Shown here: positions 19,401 to 31,400 of the stretch, one piece after another
How the letters are laid out: each line of letters starts with the position of its first letter
Numbering within the stretch: position 1 is the first letter of the stretch
Origin: Siphonodentalium dalli
Lineage: Eukaryota > Mollusca > Scaphopoda > Gadilida > Siphonodentaliidae
DNA length: 64,000 nucleotides
Reading direction: 5' to 3'
NCBI GenBank assembly: GCA_032622095.1
Contig: CP136061.1
Location: 46,199,797 to 46,263,796, forward strand
Notes under the pieces: model-generated
Databases searched by the model: none
Seen by the model: only the letters and a program-made list of their open reading frames with translations
Told to the model about the DNA's origin: nothing
Made by a program: the position numbers and the translations under genes

Positions 19401-22400
19401 AGTCGAAATCGATGCGATTATTAAATTAGTCGATCCCGAAATCTGCTAGTCGACTAGTCAGGAAAAAGCAGTACGTATGTGCTATCATGACAGCAGTGCC
19501 ATTGCACGGCCATATTATCATGTAATCTATAACAGTTAACACATATTAACTTCTTAAAGCCTTATTGCATTGTTCCTTTAACGATGCCACTGCCAGTCAT
19601 GCAAGGGCGGTGAACTCCATGACCTGAACTTAACCCAATGTATGCACGTGTAGGCTCAGTTTCTTTTATGTTGATCATCAAAGACATGTTCTAAGTGTCG
19701 CTGCCGACTGAACACTGTCTAGTTCCATGGGACGCAATTGACCAGTGATAACTTCTCACTGTCGCACATGTAATACTAGAGTAATGATGCAACAAAATGG
19801 CTTCAATGATATACAAAACATAATTCGCGACAAGTCAAGCTGGTAAAGCCAACTCAGTAACTGAATAAATTCTAGATCATTCTTATACCCATACCCATTC
19901 GATTCCTTAAAATCGCTAATCGTTTCAACACTACTGTAACGATACACGATACTATCTGCATCAAGACTTCTCCACGATGATATGGGTATCGCAATTCTCT
20001 TTAGACTTAAAAAATTATTTAAAGTTTAACCTGCAGTGAAGATTGGTGGTCTCATATAATGATAGGTTCATTTCTCATTTCTATTAGCATACCATTCCAT
20101 CCTGAAGCTTATATATATTCAAAGGCATGAGGCACATGCTCAATGGAATCAATCACTTTTTCTTTCACTTGATTTAAACAATATTTTATTTCTTCCCAAA
20201 ATTATATAATTATAAAACATGACACATGTATGAATAGAAGACAAGAAGGGAGGAAGAGGATTTGACAACAAGCATCAGATGTTATGTGATGTCATCCATA
20301 TGTGTCTTGTGATGTTGGATTGTGTTCCGTTTGGTATTGCATGATGATGAGTATAGAATAAATACATGATGAAGACTTTTAAAGGTAGGCTCAGTTTACT
20401 ATAGACCCTGCCAGATGATCAAGACTCAGAGCCCCATAAATGTTTGTGATATAGCGACATGGTTCACTAAAGACCCACCCCTGTGCTCTACCACATCAGT
20501 TTACTATAGACCCTGCCAGATGATCAAGACTCAGAGCCCCATAAATGTTTGTGATATAGCGACATGGTTCACTAAAGACCCACCCCTGTGCTCTACCACA
20601 TTGTGGTAGAGCACAGGGGTGGGTCTTTAGTGAACCATGTCGCTATATCACAAACATTTATGGGGCTCTGAGTCTTGATCATCTGGCAGGGTCTATAGTA
20701 AACTGAGCCTACCTTTAAAAGTCTTCATCATGTATTTATTCTATACTCATCATCATGCAATACCAAACGGAACACAATCCAACATCACAAGACACATATG
20801 GATGACATCACATAACATCTACACAGACAGCTTGACAGCAACATCACAACATCGAACATCCAACATCAATCAAGATGAGTCTTCCTTGCCTACAGTAATG
20901 CTCTAAATAATCGACTCCTTAACCACAGCAGAATTATGGGTAACTTTTCAGGATTTAGTCGGAAATATGACTTGTTGCCATTCATTGGAAAGCTCTCGCT
21001 GAGAGCTTTCCGATGAATGGCAACAAGCCATATTTGCGACTAAATCCTGAAAAGTTACCCATAATTCTGCTGTGGTTAAGGAGTCGATTATTTAGAGCAT
21101 TACCGTACATGCCTTGAGGGCTTATTGAAAAGCTATGCCATAGGAGTCTTTTAACCCTTTACCCAACAAACCGGCCAAAACCGGCCAAATAAAGCTTCAA
21201 CAGCCTAAAATATCTTCGGTCTGTCTCAATAGAACCATACAAATATGGATATCATTGGAACCGGCTCCTTGACCACATTGTGATAGTTACAGTTATGCCC
21301 TGTGCCAATGCATTCTCTTATATATGCGAGTCGACCATAGGTCGCCTCGCATATATAAGAGAATGCATTGGCCTAAAAAAATCTTTTTTTAACACTTTTT
21401 ACCATTTTTTCTTACATTCTTTAACAATTTTATAATTTTTAATGTGTTAAGCCAATGCATTCTCTTATATATGCGAGGCGACCTATGGTCGACTCGCATA
21501 TATAAGAGAATGCATTGGCACAGGGCCCTTCTGTTGGGTAAAGGGTTAAGCATCCCAATGCAGATAAATTAATTAAGAAATGGCCATTAAATAAATAAAT
21601 AAAGGTTACACAGACATATTTCTTTCAAAATGGTGGTAAGTGGGATTGAAACAGGTGATCCCACACCCAGTGATCATACATCTCACCAACCTGGCTGTGA
21701 TGTCTGCAGTGAGTATGCCCCCCCCCCCCCAATGTGTAATTAATGGGGCATTCACACTGGAATCCAAGATGTCCCCACAACGACGTAAATCATCGTGGGA
21801 TATGTAAGGAAAGATATAAAAAAGAAGAAGAAACTCTGAAACTATATACCTGTGGCTGAATGTTTCGTATTAACAAGTCTGAGGTAATAGTCTAAAAATT
21901 TTAAATCCAGTTATTGGAGAGGTGCAAATGAATAAACAGAGCTGGGAATTTCCGCCAGTTGTTGGAAATATTAAGATGGGCAAGTGCATGACAGTTAGTA
22001 CTGTGTTATATTATATGCTTTATATACATTTACATGGTTTCCTATCAAATTATGTAATTCTTTATTATCAAATTAAATTCATTATAAACGGTTGTGTGAC
22101 CTCAAGTTATAACCAATGTTTCTAGTAGTGCACAAATTGATAAATTAATTATAAAGGGGAAAAAAAGATATAGATGGAGCCCTATAAAGTTAAACTGGAT
22201 AATGACTTTTGGTTATAGACAGGCCTGAGAATGTGGTGCTGGACATTTGCAGATTGAGGTCCCCAGAGGGTGAATTTAGTGATGCTACCCCACACATCGG
22301 GCTAGCATCCCCAACTTCATCCTCTAGGACCTTATTCTTCATGGCCTCATCTGCTATGGGAGACCTACTGTTGGTACAGATTTATGTTCCCAGATGGAGA

Positions 22401-25400
22401 AGATGATGATGTGCACCCTTGGGCACCTCAATTATGCATTGTGTCAACTGCCAATTTGGAGACTAAACTAAAAAGAAAAAGAAACTTTTTAATGAAGATT
22501 TTAAAGAAACTAAGGAACTTGTTAATTTGATAATAAAAATATGAGGCCTAACTTAAGCAGAACGATTTCCCCAGAGGATGAATTTAGTGACGCTAGGCCA
22601 CTGTGCAGGATAGCATCACAAAATTCACCCTCTGGCGACCTCATACTGCAATTGTCCAGCACCATATTTTGAAGCTTGAAGCACACAGATGTTCAGGTTA
22701 TGAAAACATTTTTATTGTTCTTTCGTACATCTTTTTATTTTGCTATTAGAATTGTACCATAACTGAGAAATCCTTTCTTTTAGTACGTCTATGAAAATCT
22801 TTCTAAAAAATGCCCCCCCCCCAAAAAAAATGCGCCAATTTACCCACTGATCTACATGGAAAAACAAGTCCGAAACACATATTGTTTTTTTTTGGGCCTA
22901 AACACAACTTCTGTACAGATGGACATGTGTACATTTCGAGCCCTGACTGAAAATGATAGCAGGCCTGGTTCTCTAAAAATCCCTATCGGAAAACAATGCC
23001 TTTCAAATTGTATCTAGGTTCTGGTTTTCCTGTTGAACCAAAGAATTATGCAATGAGTATAACATCCCTGTTTACCATCTTCAGATATCTGTTCCATAAG
23101 GTTCACATATACAGACAAGTACCCAGATGAACCCCCGATTATGGAGATTGTTGAAGCTGATATGCTCGATGATGAGGAAATAGACGCACTTTCTCAATAC
23201 CTTGATGAACAAGTGAGTATGGTATCCTTTATTAAGGGTCTAAACCAGGGTCATTTGCCAAATGAAATTAACTTTTGCCAAATAATTTGCCAAATGAAAA
23301 TATTTTTTTGCCAAATCCTATTAGAATTTGCCAAATTTGATCCCTGATAGTATAATTTTCTGCAATCTTGATTGAGTTTTTATGTTTCAACACTCGCGAT
23401 TTGAACGACCTTTGATATCGATAGGAAATCAAGTTAGTTAATAATTAGTTATACTCGCATCTCTATTGTGGTTTACCATACAGCAATAAGCCGATCACCG
23501 AACAATACAATGGTAGAAGGGTTTCTCCATCAGAAGGGCACATCACATGAGGATTAGTAATCCCTCCAACCATCAGTACTAATGCTATGAGATTAACTGC
23601 ATCTTAATAGAGGTGTTAACTTTCCCTAAACCATAAAACACCACTAATATAATTGTGTTGTAAGAGTTTCCTGAAATTAATGGTATTGATTGACCAATAT
23701 TTTTCAAATTGCTTGAGGAATTAAAAAGTGACTTGCCAAAACTTTTGCCAAATGAAATTATTTTTTGCCAAATGTGAATTATTTTTGCCATTGGCAAGTG
23801 GCAGCGCGAACCCTGGTCGAAACCTATCAAAATAAGGTGCTGGACATTTGTAGTCCCCAGAGGGTGAATTTAGTGACGCTACCCCACACAATGGATCATT
23901 TCTGACAGAGTTATGCACTTTTTCACCATCGAGGAGAATTTTTTTTTAGATTTAGAATTTACTGATTATTCTGGTGTCTAGTCAAATAGATCTCAGTGTG
24001 TCATCAACATAGACAGTTAGAAGCGAAGTTTAATTCAAAGATTGTTCACAAAATCAGCCAAACAAAGCAAGTTTAATTCAAAGATTGTTCACAAAATCAG
24101 CCAAACAAAGCCACCTTTTTCAGGGATATGTGCCCATGCGGCCTATTATTTTAAGTTAATTTCTTGTGATAACAGTTAACATTTCGTTGATATTCTTTTG
24201 ACCATCTTATTCGACATTTACTCCTTTTAAAGTCCAGTTTGATGGCTGAATATGATGAGTTTCTTTAACCCTTTCAGTGCCAAGTCCGATTTTTGTATCA
24301 ACCCATATTTCCTTGATCATTTTTCAAATTTATTGATTATAATAATGTGATACATTGATGGAAAGAGCTCTAAGTGTTCAAGGAAATATGGGTTGATACA
24401 AAAATCGGACTTGGCACTGAAAGGATTAATCCCTTTTATAGGCTCAGGAGAATCTTGGAATGGTGATGATCTTCACTATAATGTCTGCCGTCCAAGAGAA
24501 GTTAGCCGTTATGCTCGAGGAGAGGAAACTGCATGAAGAAACCGAGAAAGCCAGGATTATAAAAGAACGAGATGAAGCTGAACGAGTATGTCCATAGTAT
24601 TTAACCTTAAATTTACTAAATGGATTCTCCTTTCAGTTATAAAAGTACACATTAGAATGATCGATTATTCACTGGAGGGATGTTCGGGAAATATAAGCAG
24701 ACAAACTAAGATACACTGCAGGCACAGAAAGATTCCTATTCCATGAACACAGCCTTATGGGGCTGGTGTCATTCGAGGGGGAATTTATAAGCTAATGCAA
24801 TGATACAAGCCATGCTGAACTGTATCTAGGAACATCTGAGATGGACCGAGATAATGTAATTTTCCCAAGGTCACATTAGGTTATATAACATGTACTTGCA
24901 AATAGAGTCAAAGGCCAACAAAATGATTGTTGATGACCACGAAATTAAAAATCCCACGAAAACATGATCTTCGATATTATCACGGTCGGCATTTTGAAGA
25001 AATGTCATGCGGGAGGTGTCTATTGTTCAGTGTCAAAGTTAAAATTTGTTTAAACTTACCAAAGGTTTTTACCACTATGCGAACCTGTGCACCTGCAATC
25101 ATGAGCTCGATCCAACTTTTTAAAAGTGGAGTTATGCCCATTTTTTGACTTATTCGCAAAATGCATAATTTTGTTCGAGCTTGTATTCCTTGTGTTTTTA
25201 TTTTGAAAAACAGATGTGTTGATATGACTACCATTAATGTAGGGACAGTCTCACCTCTAGTGTTAAATAGAAAATTTTCTTTAAGTGACTTTAAAGCACC
25301 ATTGGGTTAATTAACTCTCATAATATTATGCATTTACCATGTTCTCAATTCGTACAAAATTTAAATACAATTGGATGAATAGCATATATAGGAATTACAG

Positions 25401-28400
25401 GGTATTATCCATTCCATGCAGACCTGTTAACCCTCCCGGATTCTGCGGGAGACTCCCGGATTTGGGCCCAATCTCCCGCACTCCCGGACGCCCATCAAAA
25501 TCTCCCGGATTGAGCAATTTATTGTAAACAAAAAAAATTCACCGGTTTTGCACAGTACAACTTAACGTTATCCGCGAGAGCTGATGATACGAGATTACAG
25601 GTGTGTTCGATTAGCTGTGCTGTCGCGCGTCGGTTTCACACCCAGGGCGATTAGTTAATGACCGTTCAGAGGTGAATTCTTTAGACGCTAACACAATTGA
25701 GTAAACATATTGTTATGAAATGGCTTCTTGTGTCACAAAAGGGCTTTATTTTACGGTGTTTTAAGCTGATTGCAAAAGAGTGAAGTCATATATACGCTCA
25801 ATTAGAAACTTGTGATAGCTTCTCACATTTCATTTACGTAATGCATTTTGGAGACATTTAGTCTCGTCTTTGTTAGAGGTGCCACGATTATTTATTTTGA
25901 TAATCGATAATCGGTCGTCAATAATCGACTATAATCGATTAATCGTACATAATAATAATAACATCAGTAGAAGTACATGTATTCCGTAATATGGCCTATT
26001 GCCATATTGGCTGGATGCTGGTTAACTGCTTTCGCTGCTTGTTTGAGGCTTCGGCTGATGTAATTTTTGTGTTAATAAAGTGCATCATAAACCACCGGTA
26101 TTGACTAATGAGCACAATGTGTTCAATACAAGCACAGTTCTCGGCGATGTCATGGTTATAATATTTGTGAGTTCATTGGAACGAACGTAGCGATTAATTT
26201 AACAGCCAAACATACAAGCAATATAAAGGAGGAATGCACGACGGACAGACGGTGGTTCCTAAAAAAAAGGAATCTAATGTTACGGAAACTATAAGTTTCA
26301 GCGAACTTCCAGAGCATGGATAACAATTAAAAAGGTGGGCCCCTGCCCGCAAATTTCAGGACTCATAAAAAAATAAGTATTTGGTAATAGTTAATTTCAT
26401 TTAGCAGTCACCACACTATAAGCGATAGCCTGTACTAGTAACATCTAAGTATACTTAAACAAACAAAGTATACTTGCTGCAAATGACACCGCCGAGAATA
26501 TCGCTGATTAAAATGCCGTAGGTTCCCTGATATCGAGAGAATGTCAATCAACTCCCCTTTGGTCCAATGAGATTCAAGGGCGAGGGCATTCAGTTCACTG
26601 ACAGTCAGTCCATTTCAAAGACGTAGTGCCGCCTTTCTTGTAGAAATATACAACGATGTCGGCATAAGTTCAAAGCTGCAGTGCCGCCATCATGGCGCCA
26701 TGCAATTTGAAGAATATACAATGACTCGAAGAGTAACCATGTCATCAAATGAACTGCCGGCTGTTTGCAACATATACTAGTAGTACTCAAGTTGTCGGAA
26801 TCTCTTATCAGGGTATTCAACAATAACCGGCATTTTCCAACGTCCGAAATAAATAACGCAGATTAATCGACGACGGAAATGGTAATCGATTATCGGCTTT
26901 ATCAACGGTTCATCGATTATATGATTAATCGTGGCACCCCTAGTCTTTGTTTCCGAAGAATGTATAAATGCATGCATAAAGTTAAACTAAGTCATGCATA
27001 AACAGAAAATCGTTCGAAAATGAAAACCGACAGTCCTGCAAAACGGCGTAAATGTGAATCTGATGTTGAAAGTCCTGCAAAACGGCGTAGATATGATTCT
27101 AAATACAGAGAATCGTGGTCAGTTGGTTTATCGTGGTTGACTCGCAGTGATCGCGGAGAATATTTTGCTTACTGTAGTGTTTGCAACAGTCATTTCAACA
27201 TAGCGCATGGTGGAAAAAACGATATCACAAGACACGGAACTTCGACTCAACACATGGGGCTCAGTAAAGTCGTTAAATCTTCGAATGCAATGACCAGTTT
27301 CCTCACGAAAGATACGACTACGTCAACTCTTGACTAAAAGGTACTGAAGGCAGAGATTTTGTTCACTAACTTCATAGCGGAACACATGTTTTTATTGAAT
27401 AAATTGATGAATTAAAGCTTCTTCTTTTCATTTTACATCTGAAAAAAAAATCTCCCTGATAGGACCCACAATCTCCCTGATCAAAATTTTCTAGGTTAAC
27501 AGGTCTGATTCCATGACTGGAGCTTCCTGAAATTTTGTAATTAACACTGCCAATACATTCTCTTATATATGTGAGTCTCTAAGAGGGAGCCTCGCATATA
27601 TAAGAGAATACATTGGCCTAACAATATTTACCTTGTAAGCCAGTGCATTCTCTTATATATCCGAGGCTCTCAATGGCAGACTCGCATATATAAGAGAATA
27701 CACTGACACAAAATATTTAATGCTGCACCAGCGCAGCTCCCAACATGAAAGGGTTAAATGAGGTGGGAACTTTCAGTTGTGATGTGTTTATTGTCTGAAC
27801 ATCTCAGTAAATAATAAATAATGAATAGATCACTCCAGGGTATTTTCCGAGCCACTGACATTATCATTTTTGTTCTTACAGAAAAGGTTTGAGGGCACCT
27901 GTGTAAATATAGAGACATTCTTCGTATGGAGGACAAATTTTGACGCTGAAATGGCTGAGACGAATAAAAGGCAGGTAACTGAAGAAAAAAACAAGAAACT
28001 CACGGGTGAGTTGTTTATCGTCTAATCTATCTAATCTATCTCCCTAACATAACGTACCCGCTTCACATTATTGCCCAGTTGTTGAGCAATGTCCAGTCCT
28101 ATGCCTGCTGTCATTTTACAGGCCATTTACTAGAGTGGCTTACACTTACCTAACAAGCCGGGTCCATATTTCACGTCTTGGTACGATGAAGCCATCACAG
28201 CACGAGTGACTTTGCTCAAGTGTCACAACTTGGCTCCAGATATGAACAGCGTACAACTTGACAGTCACACATCACTTTATCCGACCAAGCCACTGCTGCA
28301 GGAAACTCAATAGTCCACTGCCGGGCAGCAAACTGTTAACCGCTATTGATAGCATTAATAATAATAATTTGTTTTATATACATGTAACCGTAAAACCATA

Positions 28401-31400
28401 GCTGTACTCTAAAACGGTTTACAAACTTAATACTGGCACAACATGTTCGATAAAATTTGTACACACAAGTAATCTAATACATAACATATAAGACCATCTG
28501 CTTATAAGTGTTAACAGTTTAACAATATAATTATGGCAAAGGAAACAGGTTGTGGAGGTGAGAATATATACAAATCAGTGTGGGGAACAATTTGAAAGTG
28601 TTAACAGTTTAAAAATATAATTATGGCAAAGGAAACAGGTTGTGGAGATGAGTATATATACAAATCAGTGATCCAAAACAATTTGCGTGTGAGTATTTAA
28701 ACACTGAGCCGTATGAAACGGAAAAAGTTATAATCACATGGAAGTGGATATATAAAACAGAAACACAAATTCGACCACGTGCGTGCGACAACTAAGATCA
28801 AAATAAGGAATGAAAATTGGTAAAAAAAAATCACATCGATATGGACATTAAAATCAAAAACATATCAAATACCTGATACTCATAAAACCAGGCAATATTA
28901 GACCACGCGGTTGCGACATATTACTAAAATCTAACTGAGGACAATAAACGAAAATACCAAATAAAATGTAAGTAAGCCGTGTGCATGAGCGTAATGAGCA
29001 AGTTTCCCAATAAAACTCACTCATAGAACACTACATTCTGGTATGAATATATCATTTAAGAAGTGAATGGTAGAATAAGGCATTTGGAGATGTAAGCGCC
29101 TGTAAAAAGGAATGTCTTAGTGTTGGCGCACACGATCCCGATTGTGCCCAGTTAAATCTGGCTGCCGGATAAATCGGGCCCGATAAAATCGCGGGGTCAG
29201 CGCACACGAGTCGGATTTTCACTCCGGTCATATGCATGCTATGGTCACTGTAGTATATAGCCAACTGGTGTGGTCAGCCTATCTAGCCAGTTACTATAGT
29301 TAGTCAAGGTGGTTTATATTAATATGTATTTCTAAAGACTAATATTTATTAATAATAAACTAAATAAATATATTAATAATATATTGAGGTCACAAGCAAT
29401 AGCCGTAAATTGGCGTAATAGACCTTTCCACATGCAGCTGCCGCCCTATTGTTGCGATTATTATACAGGCACTCATTTTCTGCCCACAGGTCTACCAGCC
29501 GTTGTTCCTTGTCGATCGATCAGAATTCTTTATTTAATTTTGAATAGCTGTCGCCGCTAACTATTCCGACATTTTGAATGAGGTTTTGATCACGTGACGG
29601 TCATGTGACAAGCAAAACACGCGCATTGTCATCGTCACGAGCTGGAATTTCCTGATGAAATCAAACTCAGTTTGATCGGTCCGATTAAATCGGATCCGAC
29701 TAAAACCGCTCCAAAGTTAGGTGCACACGGTCCCGATTGTCCCCGATTTATCCTGCAGCCGGATTAATCGGGGACAATCGGGATCGTGTGCGCCGACACT
29801 TAAGGTCCGATTTGAATTTATCAATCTGTTCCAGACTCCTGAGTTCACATGGAATGCAATTCCAAAGAATCGGACCAGCAATCGAGAAAGCCTTTTGCAA
29901 GCAAATGTCGATTTACTGAATGGCCGTAGTGTGTATGTCATCGCTTGATCTCAATGCATGTGGAGGAACGTAAACATTGATGAATTTGCTCAAATAACTA
30001 GGAGCCAGTTTGTTTTTACATTTGAACACCAATAGAAGAGTTATGAACATGACCCCATGTGTGACAGGCAGCCAATAGAGGTCTGTAAGAACGTCTGTGA
30101 TATGTTCATATGTTGCAGGGTGAATTTAGCCTCATCTGCTATGGGAGATCTAGATTCAGATTTAAATTCCCAGATGGTGATTTGCACCCATTGGGCACCT
30201 AGATTATGCATTGTTTCATCTGCCAATTGGGGGACATAGAGAAAGTATCCAGTTACAACAACAACGGAATTTCATCAAAAGTTATTGAAATTAGTGTATT
30301 ACCAAAAAGTCTCACCAGCACAGTATAAGTCCTATAATAAAGTTTTTTTCTTGGCAGTTCTATACAATGATCGAGTGTGGTTTGCAACTTCCATATATGG
30401 TGATGCCTATAGTTTTAGTGAAATTCCCTAACAGGTGTCATCACAAATGTAACATGTCTATTTGCATGACTGAAACATGATTACCGATTAGTAAATAAGT
30501 ATATATGTATGTATCTGCATGTCAACTATCACAAGTTACCTTATTTGTTGTTGATGGCATTACTTTTCATCGTATTTTATCCATGCAAAGTGACAGCGAA
30601 CTGTGACATTGTGTGACCTTTCTACATCTCGCGACAGCATCCGCACATATCCATATATGTCTGGAAAAAGATCATTGAAATTTTTGCTATGCCACCAAAA
30701 ATTTTATGTGAAAAATAACAGATTTCAAGAATTGAATCTGATAGCTTTGATGGGTGGGTTCCTCGACTCAAATCAAATATTTTTTTTACCCCCCGAAGCC
30801 GAAGAAATAGTAATTTAGGGGTGTTAAATCAGATTATGTATCTTTAAGACAATGTACACAAACACCACACCGGCTCCCTGGACTAGCAGAAAGAACCCAG
30901 TATAAAGAGTCGACTGGTATAAACCGAAATGGGGTATTTGGCTATCTACGAATCAGCAAAAAATGGTTAGGATAGTAGAACGGCTGATTATTCCATTATG
31001 TAAATGTGACCCGCCATATCAAATCCAGTCGTAAGTCGGGATTTTTTTACCCTGTGCCAATGCATTCTCTTATATATGCGAGTCGACCATAGGTCGCCTC
31101 GCATATATAAGAGAATGCATTGGCCTAACAATTTTTATACGCCCTTTTTGAAAAAAGGTTGTATTATGTTATCAGTCTGTCCGTCCGTCTGTCCGTCTGT
31201 CCGTCCATCTATTAACATTTTTGGTTTCCGACCGATAACTCCAGTTTGGATTATTTGATCTGAACCAAAGTTGGTATGTGTATTTCTCAGCTAAAGATAC
31301 AGGCTAAGTTCGAATATGGGTTCCGTCCAATTATTTTTACATGAGTTACGGCCCTTTTTCGACTTAGAAATTGACCGTCTGTTAATATTTTTGGTTTCCG

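Larger units (their letters stand above)
25411..27515 (+). mobile_element. hAT element with BED finger ORF, TSD ATTCCATG
   Basis: CAGACCTGTTAACCCTCC (25419) to AGGTTAACAGGTCTG (27507) with perfect duplication ATTCCATG (25411-25418, 27508-27515). Without the nested hAT (25866-26950) it is about 1.0 kb. Subterminal CTCCCGGAT/CTCCCTGAT words repeat in both ends. RWDD1 intron 4. Confidence 0.9.
28345..30113 (-). pseudogene. LINE (CR1/L2-like) 3' end with reverse transcriptase C-terminus, split by a MITE
   Basis: On the minus strand from 30113: HITDVLTDLYWLPV (the family's HxxPxLxxLHWLPV motif), NKLAPSYLSKFI, then KAFSIAGPILWNCIPCELRS and FKSDL, the usual end of these proteins. The frame is interrupted at 29802 by a 680-bp element and resumes at 29116. 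The 3' UTR runs to an (ATT)n-like tail near 28345-28365. A stop (after HTTAIQ) and 5' truncation make it inactive. Confidence 0.8.
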
